From the NCBI RefSeq assembly GCF_036855935.1, contig NZ_JASPFK010000001.1:1924501-1988500 (forward strand): DNA of 64,000 nt, written 5' to 3'. The DNA comes from Sphingomonas sp. LR60 (lineage in GTDB: Bacteria > Pseudomonadota > Alphaproteobacteria > Sphingomonadales > Sphingomonadaceae). Below are positions 1-10,765 of the stretch, piece by piece (within the stretch, counting starts at the first letter, position 1; the number at the start of each line of letters is the position of its first letter). The translations under genes were made by a program, and so were the position numbers. A model generated the notes under the pieces. It did not search any database and was not told the origin of the DNA. It worked only from the letters and a program-made list of their open reading frames with translations.

Positions 1-1
1 C

Positions 2-220
2 ACCAACGTGTCGGCGCGGCGCTTCGCGATCGTCAACGGCGTGTCCGCGACCTGTTGGGCGATCCTGTTCACCGGGATCGGCGATCTGTTCGGGCACGGC
101 TTCGAGCAATTGCTCGGCAGGATCGTCGCCGACCGGCATCTGTGGTGGGCGGTCGGCGCTGTAGTGGCCGCGGGGATCGCCTTCGCCGGCTGGCGCTGGT
201 ACAAGGCGCGCCACGCATGA
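2..220 (+). CDS. DedA/VTT-family membrane protein, C-terminal end (5' truncated)
   Basis: The open frame is already running at the left edge, so only about the last 72 residues are present. It holds a C-terminal stretch ending in two hydrophobic segments and a basic tail (WRWYKARHA), with an ARRF..NG..A..WA..F pattern like the end of the SNARE-associated/VTT domain of DedA proteins. DedA proteins are inner-membrane proteins, some of which act as lipid flippases. The stop overlaps the ATG of the following thioesterase (ATGA), so the two are probably translationally coupled. Family assignment rests on a short fragment and is moderate. Confidence 0.6.
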   Translation, partial: TNVSARRFAIVNGVSATCWAILFTGIGDLFGHGFEQLLGRIVADRHLWWAVGAVVAAGIAFAGWRWYKARHA

Positions 221-624
221 CCTTCACCCAGACCTTCATCGCGCAACCCGCCGACATCGACGAACTCGGCCACGTCAACAACGCCGTCTGGGTGCGCTGG
301 ATACAGGAGCTGTCGGTCGCGCATTGGGCGGCGATCGCGCCGCCTGCGCATCAGGCGGCCTATGTCTGGATGATCACGCGCCACGTCATCGATTATCGCG
401 GTAACGTCGTGGAAGGTGAGACGGTGACGGGCGAAACCTGGGTCCCGGACCCGCCACGCGGCGCCCGCTTCGACCGCCACTTCCGCTTCCTCGGCACCGA
501 CGGCAAGCTGCGCGTCGAGGGCATCACGACATGGGCACTGCTCGATCGCGCGAGCGGGCGGCTGTTACGGATCACACCAGAAATCGCCGCGCCGTTTCTG
601 GCTTCAACGTCATTGCGAGCGTAG
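217..624 (+). CDS. Hotdog-fold acyl-CoA thioesterase (4HBT/YbgC-like)
   Basis: The protein has 135 residues, the usual size of a single hotdog domain. It shows the start of the 4HBT/FadM type: ADIDELGHVNNAVWVRWIQE near residues 9-28, where the Asp and the HVNN segment belong to the active-site helix region of the family. Members hydrolyse acyl-CoA thioesters in the cytoplasm; the substrate cannot be read from sequence. The ATG at 217 is chosen because it overlaps the preceding stop and because the homologous region begins there; longer in-frame starts upstream lie inside the DedA gene. A palindromic repeat begins in its last codons. Confidence 0.85.
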   Translation: MTFTQTFIAQPADIDELGHVNNAVWVRWIQELSVAHWAAIAPPAHQAAYVWMITRHVIDYRGNVVEGETVTGETWVPDPPRGARFDRHFRFLGTDGKLRVEGITTWALLDRASGRLLRITPEIAAPFLASTSLRA

Positions 625-684
625 CGATGCAATCCAGGGCGTCCTGATCCAACCCTGGATTGCGTCGCTACGCTCGCCATGACG
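609..684. repeat. Sphingomonad extragenic palindrome (CATTGCGAGCG type)
   Basis: This is an inverted repeat with arms of about 31 bases (609-639 and 653-684) around a 13-base centre. The left arm begins cgtcattgcgagcgtagcg and the right arm is its complement with two mismatches. It starts in the last codons of the thioesterase gene and separates it from the convergent tal gene, so it may also act as a bidirectional terminator. A single diverged arm of the same family lies at 5119-5149, and another at about 24871-24894. Confidence 0.85.
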
Positions 685-730
685 AGGCGGCGGAGGCCGT
701 CACCAGCCCCCGCCACTTCGCGCCGTAAAC

Positions 731-1840
731 TCAGGCGTTTGCCGGCTGCTTCTCGCCGATCACCTTCAACAGATCGTCGAACGACTTGGAGAAGCTCGCC
801 ACGCCTTCCTCGACCAGCGTCTTGGTCACGCCGTCCAGATCCAGCCCGAGCCGCGCCTGCTCTTCGATCACGTGCCGCGCGCCCTCGACATCCTGTGTCA
901 GGGTCTGCGCCACTGTCCCATGATCGCGGAACGCATCCATCGTCTTGGGCGGCATCGTGTTGACCGTCTCCGGCCCGATCAGCTCGTCGATATACAGGGT
1001 ATCGGGATAATCGGGGTTCTTGGTCCCGGTCGATGCCCACAGCAACCGTTGCGGCTGAGCACCCTTGGCGGCCAGCTTCTGCCAGCGGTCCGACGCTATG
1101 AACTCCTGATACCAGGCATAGGCCAGCTTGGCATTGGCGATCGCCACCTTGCCCTTCAACGCCTTCGCCTCGTCGCCGCCCGTGCCTGCATCGATCGCAT
1201 CGTCGATCTTGGCATCGATGCGGCTGACGAAGAAGCTGGCGACGCTCGCGATCCGGTCGATGGGCAGGTCCTTGCCGACGCGCTCTTCCAGCCCTTCGAC
1301 ATAGGCCATCGCGACCTTCTTATACGCCTCGACCCCGAACAGCAGCGTCACGTTGACGTTGATCCCCTTGGCGATCGTGTCGCGGATCGCGCGGACGCCA
1401 TCGTCGGTGCCGGGGATCTTGATCATCAGGTTCGGCCGGTCGACCGCCTTCCACAGCCGCTCGGCCTCCTCGGCGGTTTCCGGGCCCTTCAGCGCCAGAT
1501 ACGGCGACACCTCGAGGCTGACATAGCCGTCCTTGGCATCCAGACGGTCATAGACCGGACGCAGCGTGTCGCACGCCGCCTGGATATCCTTGATCGCCTG
1601 CGCTTCGTAGCGCGCCATCGGTTCCGCGCCAGGATTCGCCTTGTCGAACTCGGCAAAGCCCGCGTCATACGCGTCGCCCGCGCCCATCGCCTTCTCGAAG
1701 ATCGTCGGGTTGGAAGTGACCCCGGTCAGCCCGTCCTCGTCGACCAGCTTCTGCAAGCCGCCCTGCTCGAGGAACTTGCGATCGACGAAGTCCAGCCACA
1801 CCGCAGTGCCGGCGTTGCTGAGGTCCTGTAGCTTGCTCAT
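731..1840 (-). CDS. tal: Transaldolase
   Basis: The product has 369 residues and catalyses reversible transfer of a three-carbon dihydroxyacetone unit from sedoheptulose-7-phosphate to glyceraldehyde-3-phosphate, in the cytoplasm. Family signatures are GVTSNPTIFEKAM near residues 41-53 and the Schiff-base lysine segment NLMIKIPGT in the middle. Its length fits the longer transaldolase subfamily that also resembles the N-terminal part of transaldolase/phosphoglucose isomerase fusions. The start at 1840 follows a good ribosome-binding site (GGAGAGAG); an upstream in-frame ATG has none. It lies downstream of tkt and rpiA on the same strand, forming a non-oxidative pentose phosphate cluster. Confidence 0.95.
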   Translation of the reverse strand: MSKLQDLSNAGTAVWLDFVDRKFLEQGGLQKLVDEDGLTGVTSNPTIFEKAMGAGDAYDAGFAEFDKANPGAEPMARYEAQAIKDIQAACDTLRPVYDRLDAKDGYVSLEVSPYLALKGPETAEEAERLWKAVDRPNLMIKIPGTDDGVRAIRDTIAKGINVNVTLLFGVEAYKKVAMAYVEGLEERVGKDLPIDRIASVASFFVSRIDAKIDDAIDAGTGGDEAKALKGKVAIANAKLAYAWYQEFIASDRWQKLAAKGAQPQRLLWASTGTKNPDYPDTLYIDELIGPETVNTMPPKTMDAFRDHGTVAQTLTQDVEGARHVIEEQARLGLDLDGVTKTLVEEGVASFSKSFDDLLKVIGEKQPANA

Positions 1841-1857
1841 CTGCTCTCTCCGGTCTG

Positions 1858-1947
1858 TCATCCCCGCGCGGGCGGGGATCCATGTCTCTCACCGCGCACG
1901 GTGTCGCTCGCCGATATAGTCATGGGCCCCTGCCTTCGCAGGGGCGA
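1858..1947. repeat. Two short extragenic palindromes between tkt and tal
   Basis: The first palindrome (1858-1882) reads atccccgcgcgggcggggat, the local form of the sphingomonad GTCATTCCCGCGAAGGCGGG repeat. The second (about 1922-1947) has a cccctgc/gcagggg stem with a four-base loop. Both lie in the gap between the tkt stop and the tal start, so they could shape the mRNA or reduce read-through between the two genes. Confidence 0.75.
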
Positions 1948-1950
1948 CAC

Positions 1951-4020
1951 TTACGCCATCGCTTCCTTCGCCACCTTCACGACATTCTCGACCGTGAAGC
2001 CGAACTTGTCCGCCAGCTTGGCGAGCGGCGCCGACGCACCGAAGGTCGACATCGTGACCTGCCGCCCTTCAAAACCGACATAGCGATCCCAGCCGAGCGA
2101 CCCGGCCATCTCGATCGCCACCCGCGCCTTCACGGCCTTGGGCAACACGCTCTCCTTATAGGCGGCGTCCTGCAGCTCGTAGCGATACCAGCTCGGCATC
2201 GACACGACGCGCGCCTTCACGCCCTCGGCGACCAACTTCTCGTAAGCCTGCACCGCCAGCGACACTTCCGAGCCGGTCGCGATCAGGATCACCTCGGGGG
2301 TCTCGTCGCCCCCCGCCAGCACGTACGCGCCCTTCTCGACGCCATCCGCGCTCGCATATTTGCTGCGGTCGAGCGTCGGCAGCGCCTGCCGCGACAGGAT
2401 CAGCGCCGCCGGGGTGCTCGCATCCTTCATCACCGCCCGCCATGCCGCCGCGACCTCGTTGGCGTCGCCCGGACGCAACGTATCGATTCCCGGGATCGCG
2501 CGCAGCGTCGCGAGATGCTCGATCGGCTGGTGGGTCGGCCCATCCTCGCCCACGCCGATCGAGTCGTGCGTGAACACCCAGACCGCGCCGATTTCCATGA
2601 TCGCCGACAGCCGCACCGGCGCGCGCATATAATCGAGGAAGACCAGGAAGGTGGAGCCGTAGGCGCGCAAGTGTGACAGCGCCATGCCGTTCACCACCGC
2701 GCCCATGCCATGCTCGCGCACGCCGAAGTGCAGGTTCGTGCCGCCGTAATTGTCGGCCTCGAACGAGGGTGCGCCCTTGATGTCGGTCTTGGTCGAGGGC
2801 GACAGGTCGGCAGAGCCACCGAGCAGCCACGGCACCTTCTTGACGATCGCGTTCAGCACCTTGCCGCCAGCGTCGCGGCTCGCCACACCCTTCTCGTCGG
2901 CCTCGAAGGTCGGGATCTCGCTGTCCCAATCCGCCGGCAATTCGTCCTTGAGCAGCAGGTCGAGCTCGCCCGCCAGTTCGGCATGTTCGCCGCGATACTT
3001 GTCGAACAACGCGACCCACTCATCGCGTGCCTTGCCGCCGCGGTCCTTCACCGCCTTGCCGAACGCTTCTTTCACGCCCTCGGGCACGAAGAAGTCCTCT
3101 GCCGGCCAGCCGTACGCTTCCTTGGTCTTGGCGATATTCTCGGCGCCCAGCGGCTCGCCATGCGCCTTCTCGCTGCCCGCGCGCGGCGAACCCCAGCCGA
3201 TCACCGACTTCACGACGATCAGCGTCGGTGCCTCGGTCTCCTCACGAAAAGCCTCAAGCGCTTCGCTCAGCGCCTTGATATCGTTGGCGTCGTCGACATG
3301 GATCACGTTCCAGCCATAGGCATGGAAGCGCGCGCCCACGTCCTCGTCGAACGCCAGATCGGTATCGCCTTCGATCGAGATCTGGTTGCTGTCGTAGATC
3401 CAGCACAGGTTGCTGAGCTTGAGATGCCCGGCCAACGATGCCGCCTCCGACGAGACGCCTTCCATCATGTCGCCATCGCCGCACACGACATAGACGTCAT
3501 GGTCGAACAACGCGAAGCCCGGACGATTGTAGCGTGCCGCCAGCCAACGCTCGGCGATCGCCATCCCGACCGAATTGCCGCAGCCGGCACCTAGCGGACC
3601 GGTGGTCGTCTCGACCCCGGTGGTGTGACGATATTCGGGGTGCCCGGGCGTCTTGGACGAAAGCTGGCGGAACTGCTTGATGTCGTCCAGCGACATCGCC
3701 GGCTTGCCGGTCTTCTTCCCCTCGGCGTCGATCTCTTCGACCCCGGCGAGATACAGCAGCGAGTACAGCAGCATCGAGGCATGGCCGACCGACAGCACGA
3801 AGCGGTCGCGGTTCGGCCAGTCGGCATGGGCGGGATCATAGCGCAGGAATTGCGTCCAGATCGTCCAGCCGACCGGCGCCAGCGCCATCGGCGTACCGGG
3901 GTGGCCCGAATTGGCTTTTTGCACGGCGTCCATCGACAGCGTGCGGATCGTGTCGATCTGCAGCCGCTCCGGGCTGCCGTCCTCGTGTAAACCGGCGGGC
4001 GAGCTGGCGGTATCGGTCAT
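1951..4020 (-). CDS. tkt: Transketolase
   Basis: The protein has 689 residues, standard length for a homodimeric transketolase. It transfers two-carbon ketol units between sugar phosphates using thiamine diphosphate. The N-terminal domain has SGHPGTPMALAP and the cofactor motif GDGDMMEGVSSEA; the pyrimidine domain has FGVREHGMGAVVNGMA and HDSIGVGEDGPTHQP; a C-terminal domain follows. The start at 4020 is preceded by GAGGATT and gives the usual N-terminus; the longer frame upstream is rich in Arg and unlike the family. It sits between rpiA (upstream) and tal (downstream), all on the minus strand. Confidence 0.97.
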   Translation of the reverse strand: MTDTASSPAGLHEDGSPERLQIDTIRTLSMDAVQKANSGHPGTPMALAPVGWTIWTQFLRYDPAHADWPNRDRFVLSVGHASMLLYSLLYLAGVEEIDAEGKKTGKPAMSLDDIKQFRQLSSKTPGHPEYRHTTGVETTTGPLGAGCGNSVGMAIAERWLAARYNRPGFALFDHDVYVVCGDGDMMEGVSSEAASLAGHLKLSNLCWIYDSNQISIEGDTDLAFDEDVGARFHAYGWNVIHVDDANDIKALSEALEAFREETEAPTLIVVKSVIGWGSPRAGSEKAHGEPLGAENIAKTKEAYGWPAEDFFVPEGVKEAFGKAVKDRGGKARDEWVALFDKYRGEHAELAGELDLLLKDELPADWDSEIPTFEADEKGVASRDAGGKVLNAIVKKVPWLLGGSADLSPSTKTDIKGAPSFEADNYGGTNLHFGVREHGMGAVVNGMALSHLRAYGSTFLVFLDYMRAPVRLSAIMEIGAVWVFTHDSIGVGEDGPTHQPIEHLATLRAIPGIDTLRPGDANEVAAAWRAVMKDASTPAALILSRQALPTLDRSKYASADGVEKGAYVLAGGDETPEVILIATGSEVSLAVQAYEKLVAEGVKARVVSMPSWYRYELQDAAYKESVLPKAVKARVAIEMAGSLGWDRYVGFEGRQVTMSTFGASAPLAKLADKFGFTVENVVKVAKEAMA

Positions 4021-4091
4021 GCAATCCTCATGTCGGGAGTCACGGGGTCGAACGCACCGGCGCGACGCCGGTTGCCGAGTCCCGCTTCCCT

Positions 4092-4360
4092 TAGGGTCTG
4101 CACTCGATCGCAACAAGGATCGTGATCGCCTCTGGAAGGCCGCCCACGAGGAGCGAAGCGCAGTCGGGTAGCTGCGCTACCCGCAAGCAAGCGACGATGC
4201 TGGGCGGACTTCCAGAGGCGACCGCGAAGCGGCGGGCGGCTTTGGCGCCAAGCGGCGTCGCGCCTCGGTCACGATGCTTTGGCATCGCTCCCTCCTTGCT
4301 CCTGGCCTGGCGCCAAAATCCGCTCCGTCACGACCTTGTTGCGACCGAATGCAGGCCCTA
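4092..4360. mobile_element. MITE-like nested inverted-repeat element
   Basis: The ends are complementary: 4092-4125 (tagggtctgcactcgatcgc...) pairs with 4328-4360 with few mismatches. Immediately inside the left end a second arm, 4126-4146 (tcgcctctggaaggccgccc), pairs with 4201-4221 with one mismatch. Between these inner arms is a perfect small hairpin (4166-4182, gggtagc/gctaccc). The right half also holds short palindromes around cgatgctttggcatcg. There is no transposase. The right terminal repeat supplies the rpiA stop codon. The layout suggests a non-autonomous mobile element or a strongly folded RNA between rpiA and tkt. A 64-codon minus-strand frame (4285-4091) preceded by AGGAGGGAGCG is probably incidental. 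Confidence 0.65.
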
Positions 4361-5029
4361 ACCGCTGAGGTCCGCGCGTTCCAGCCGCGTAACGACGCCG
4401 TCGTCCGCGACATAGGTCGCATCCACCTCGTCGAGGAACAGGCCGTGCCCCAGCACGCCGGGTGTCGCATCCAGCGCTGCGGCCAGCCCACGCGCATCGG
4501 GAAAGGCCGCGAAGCGCGCATCCAGCACGAGGTTGCCGTTGTCGGTCACGCCGTCGCGCACCGTCACCGCCGCGTCGAGCATCGCCAGCCGCTCGGCGAC
4601 ATAGGCGCGCGCAAACGGCAGCACCTCGACCGGCAGCTTGGCCGCGCCGATCGCCGCCACCCGCTTCGATGCGTCGGCGATCACCACCATCCGCGTCGAG
4701 GCCGCCGCGACGACCTTCTCGCGCAGCATCGCGCCGCCCGCGCCCTTGATCGCCCACAGTCGCGCGTCGATCTCGTCGGCACCGTCGATCGTCAGGTCGA
4801 CCCGTGCGATCGTCGCGAAGTCGCGCACGACGATGCCGAGCGCGCCGGCCTTCGCCGCGCTGTCGTGGCTCGTCGACACCGCTTCGATGCGCAACCCCTC
4901 CGCGACCCGCCGCGCCAGCGCCTCGATCGCGAAGCGAACCGTCGATCCCGTGCCCAGCCCGACGAGCATCCCGTCGCGGACCTCGCCCACCGCCGCCTCC
5001 GCGGCCAACCTCTTGTCATCGTCCTGCAT
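4358..5029 (-). CDS. rpiA: Ribose-5-phosphate isomerase A
   Basis: The protein has 223 residues, typical of RpiA, and interconverts ribose-5-phosphate and ribulose-5-phosphate. Recognisable motifs are VGLGTGSTVRFAIEAL (phosphate-binding loop), DLTIDGADEID (catalytic Asp pair) and IKGAGGAMLREKVVA (catalytic Lys and Glu). The ATG at 5029 follows CGGAGGCACG, a good ribosome-binding site. The stop codon lies inside the terminal inverted repeat of the adjacent MITE-like element, so the element may have replaced the last codons. It leads the rpiA-tkt-tal cluster. Confidence 0.95.
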   Translation of the reverse strand: MQDDDKRLAAEAAVGEVRDGMLVGLGTGSTVRFAIEALARRVAEGLRIEAVSTSHDSAAKAGALGIVVRDFATIARVDLTIDGADEIDARLWAIKGAGGAMLREKVVAAASTRMVVIADASKRVAAIGAAKLPVEVLPFARAYVAERLAMLDAAVTVRDGVTDNGNLVLDARFAAFPDARGLAAALDATPGVLGHGLFLDEVDATYVADDGVVTRLERADLSG

Positions 5030-5118
5030 CGTGCCTCCGGACCGCAACAGCGCTCAACGATCGCGAGAGTTCAACATGCGACCTCCACCGCGGCCAAGAC
5101 TTCGATGTGGAGAGCATC

Positions 5119-5149
5119 GTCATTGCGAGCGCAGCGAAGCAATCCAGGG
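5119..5149. repeat. Extragenic repeat arm (CATTGCGAGCG type)
   Basis: The sequence cgtcattgcgagcgcagcg followed by aagcaatccaggg is a single copy of the arm seen at 609-684. Its partner arm is degenerate (a ggattgctgc remnant follows). It lies between rpiA and the sterol-desaturase-like gene. Confidence 0.7.
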
Positions 5150-5181
5150 CCACACGCAAGCCCCTTCGGATTGCTGCTACA

Positions 5182-6017
5182 TCAGACCTTATCGGGCCGC
5201 CCATGGCCCTCCGTCCCCGCCTCGTGCCGAAACGGATGCAGCAACTCCGCCGCGATCCCGCCTTCGATCGGCGCGTCGATCCCGTACACCGGCGGCCAAC
5301 GATCGTTCGGCAGGTGCAGCGTCCCGAACAGCCGGTCGATCCACGGGAACATCGCCGCGTAGTTGCGATCACGCCCCTCGGCACCGTTGGTATGGTGCCA
5401 GTGATGGAAGGCCGGGGTCGCCGCGACCTGCTCCAACCAGCCGAACCGCCACCGCACATTGGCATGGACCAGGAACGACCACACCGTCCCGACCAGCGTG
5501 ACGTAAACCGGGATAATCGCATCCGCGCCGCTCGCCTGCGTGCTCGCCAGCCCCAATGCATAGACCGGCACCAGCCCGCACAGCCGCACGAAGACGATGT
5601 CGAGCGGATGCGCGCGGGTGTTGACCAGCCAGTCGATATGCTCGACCGAGTGATGTATCGCGTGGAACCGCCATAGGAACGGGACCTCATGGCACCAACG
5701 ATGCGCCCAATAGGCGCCGACCTCACTGACCAACAACGCCGCGATCAGCTTCGCCGCGAACGGAAGGGTCGCGATCCATGCGGTGTAGGATGCGGGCGTC
5801 ACCTTCGTCAGCAGCACCGCCACCATCGCCATGACCGGCGCGATGATGACGCCGGCAGCAGGCTGTTGAGGAAATAATAGGCCAGGTTGGCAAACCGCCA
5901 CCGGCCGCGTCGCTCATGCAGGCTGAACAGCCACTCGAGCGGCACGAACAGCAGCGCCAGCAGCAGCAGCCACACGCTCAGCCGTATCACGTCGATCACC
6001 ATGCTCGACAGTGTCAT
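5182..6017 (-). pseudogene. Sterol desaturase/fatty acid hydroxylase family protein, frameshifted as sequenced
   Basis: Two overlapping minus-strand frames make up one protein. The first (from the ATG at 6017) gives a hydrophobic N-terminus ending ..NLAYYFLNSLLP, and the second continues with VIIAPVMAMVAVLL and the whole catalytic region. The three histidine clusters of the family are intact in the second part: HRWCH, HAIHH and HHWHH, expected to hold a di-iron centre in an integral membrane oxygenase. Adding one base to the gccgg stretch at 5851-5855 rejoins the frames (..LLPGVIIAP..). The substrate is unknown; some relatives hydroxylate carotenoids or sterol-like lipids. This may be a sequencing indel rather than a real lesion. 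Confidence 0.8.
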
Positions 6018-6128
6018 CACCCGCCCCCGATGCCGCCCCGCTATCCCGCGCGGACCGTCAAGAAACGATGAAGCGGCGGCGTGCCGGGAAAGCACGCCGC
6101 CGCCGTCACCTCGGCCGATCGCCGACGA

Positions 6129-6956
6129 TCAGACCAGCTGCGTGCGGGTCCGGTCGCTCGGCTTGCGGCGACGCATCGCTGCGCCGACCACGCCGAGGCC
6201 CAGGATCATCGTCATCCACGTGCCCGGCTCCGGCACCGCGCCCATCAGCGAGACGTTGTCGAGCAGCAGCGCCGGCGGCAGCCCGGTCGGGGTGCCCTGC
6301 GCCAGGAACGACAGCGTCTGGGTGGTGCCGGTCGCGGTGAAGTTCAGCGACTCCGTCTTCCAGCCCGAGAAGCCCTTCGGCGCCACGGTCAGCGTTTGGG
6401 TCGAATGCGTCTCGCCACCCAGCGACACATCGAAGCGCTGCGTCGTCTGGCCATCCTGCGTGAACCAGGTCACGCCCGCCCAGTCGAACGACACCGTATA
6501 CAGCTTGCCGACTTCCAGGCCGGTGATGGCTTGGCTGACAGTGCCGTGATAGTTCGCGTCACCGTCGAGCAGCAGGTAGTTGTACCCGTGCTTGTCGAAG
6601 TTCGCGCCGCTGTAACCGATGGCCGACAGGTTGTTGGTGTACGTGCCCATATTGTTGGTCACGCTCGTCGAAATGCTGCCCAGCTGACCGAAGATATGAT
6701 CATGGTCGTTGTTCAGCGAGTAGAAACCGTCGCCGTCCGGGCCGTCGCCCTGGATCAGGAAGTTATAGCCATAACCGGTGTAGTGCGTGGCGGGATCGAA
6801 AGACTGGTTGGTCCAGTCGTTGACCTGGTTGCCCTTGAACTGGCGGCTACCGTCCACGCTGCTCTGCTCGAACCCGCCGTTCTTGACGAGGTTCTGCGCC
6901 GATGCGTTACCGGCGAGCAGCATCATGGCCGCAGCGGCCAATAGGTACGTCTTCAT
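6129..6956 (-). CDS. PEP-CTERM sorting domain-containing secreted protein
   Basis: The 275-residue product has a cleavable signal peptide (MKTYLLAAAAMMLLAGNASA), then NLVKNGGFEQ, the NGGFE start common in PEP-CTERM proteins. A Ser/Thr/Asn-rich, largely beta, lectin-like body follows. The C-terminus has the sorting signal VPEPGTWMTMI, a short hydrophobic segment and a basic tail (AMRRRKPSDR). PEP-CTERM proteins are processed by an exosortase and are linked to exopolysaccharide. In sphingomonads the motif is usually PEPATWAMM; here Trp is kept but the next residues are MTM. The ATG at 6956 is chosen because the signal peptide begins there; the ribosome-binding site is a weak G-rich run. No exosortase gene is in this window. 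Confidence 0.88.
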   Translation of the reverse strand: MKTYLLAAAAMMLLAGNASAQNLVKNGGFEQSSVDGSRQFKGNQVNDWTNQSFDPATHYTGYGYNFLIQGDGPDGDGFYSLNNDHDHIFGQLGSISTSVTNNMGTYTNNLSAIGYSGANFDKHGYNYLLLDGDANYHGTVSQAITGLEVGKLYTVSFDWAGVTWFTQDGQTTQRFDVSLGGETHSTQTLTVAPKGFSGWKTESLNFTATGTTQTLSFLAQGTPTGLPPALLLDNVSLMGAVPEPGTWMTMILGLGVVGAAMRRRKPSDRTRTQLV

Positions 6957-7385
6957 TTTTCTTGCCCCCCACGACAGCGGCAATGCGCCGTGTCTTGGCG
7001 GTCGCCGATAAAGAGTTGCGGAGAAAATGGTCAACGCGGCATCCATCACGCCGCAAAAAGCGAAATACGTAGGTTTCAATGCCTTGCAGCCACCGCGTCC
7101 CTGATTGAGACACATGTCATCTATCGCCGCCGCAGTTTCTCCGACGAAAGTCTCGGATGCCGGGCGGCACCTAACGCCGGCGCGCGACATTTCGATGACG
7201 CTGTTGTCGGCAACGCGCATCGGTCCGCCAGATGGCGACATGCCCTTCAGCCCGCCGATCCTTGATGTCGGCGGCAGGTCTGGGATCACACCGGACGCGT
7301 GCGTGTCTGGCCGCTCGCCCGGCAGCAGCGCGACGTCGCACCCCGCTCAGCATCATCGTCCTGCGCGCGGCCGCCCCTTCGCCGG
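6957..7385. other. Intergenic region, no convincing gene
   Basis: About 430 bases upstream of the PEP-CTERM gene and downstream of the minus-strand gene at 7386-7709. Open frames here (for example 7105-7512 on the plus strand) have no family resemblance and overlap the antisense of a real gene. The part just upstream of 6956 is relatively AT-rich and probably contains the PEP-CTERM gene promoter. No repeat or RNA gene was recognised. Confidence 0.5.
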
Positions 7386-7709
7386 TCAGCTTGGAAGGCG
7401 GTTTCCGAACAGCGTGACGATAGAACTTACCAGCTTCTCGACCGCTTCGTCACGCCGCCCGGTCGGCTCGGTGGTCTTCTCGCGCGCCGGGTCAGCCGCC
7501 GCGTCGCCGTGATGCGAGTCCTTGGCCGCTCGCGCCACCGCAGCGGTCATCGCCGCGCCCGCCACCGCGGTCAGTGCGCCCGCGATCGCCTGCCGCCCCG
7601 CCGGCCCCTGCACCTGCTCGATCAGCTTCTCGCCCGCCTTGCGCAGCTCCTTGGGCACCTTCACGCCCAGCACTTCCTTGGGCAGCTTGCCCTTCTTCTT
7701 CTTCGCCAT
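7386..7709 (-). CDS. Small conserved sphingomonad protein, function unknown
   Basis: The 107-residue protein has a strongly basic N-terminus ([20 protein letters not shown]), an Ala/Val-rich helical middle ([20 protein letters not shown]) that could contact membrane, and a C-terminal helix ([15 protein letters not shown]). The ATG at 7709 follows GGAGGCGACACG, a good ribosome-binding site. It is divergent from uvrA, whose start lies about 160 bases away. I do not recognise a functional family; the basic tail could bind nucleic acid, which is inference only. Confidence 0.65.
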   Translation of the reverse strand: MAKKKKGKLPKEVLGVKVPKELRKAGEKLIEQVQGPAGRQAIAGALTAVAGAAMTAAVARAAKDSHHGDAAADPAREKTTEPTGRRDEAVEKLVSSIVTLFGNRLPS

Positions 7710-7866
7710 CGTGTCGCCTCCTGACCGTGACACTCATATAAGACACCGCCAGCGCCTCGCAACCGTGTCGCTCACCAAGCGTCTTGCCGCAGTGCGGCAC
7801 CCGCCCCACATCGCGCGCTTGCCGCCGGGCTGGACGCGGCCGAACAGATATGGAACAAACTCCCTC

Positions 7867-10749
<2,883 letters not shown>

Positions 10750-10765
10750 CACCCAGCTCAGCCCA

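Noticed and set aside
4091..4285. A 64-codon minus-strand frame with a strong AGGAGGGAGCG ribosome-binding site inside the MITE-like element
   Set aside because: It spans the inverted repeats and hairpin, so its sequence is fixed by the DNA structure. No family is recognised. It is kept only as a remark in the element entry.
7105..7512. Possible 135-residue plus-strand protein in the uvrA/PEP-CTERM gap
   Set aside because: It overlaps the antisense of the gene at 7386-7709, has no ribosome-binding site and resembles no known family.
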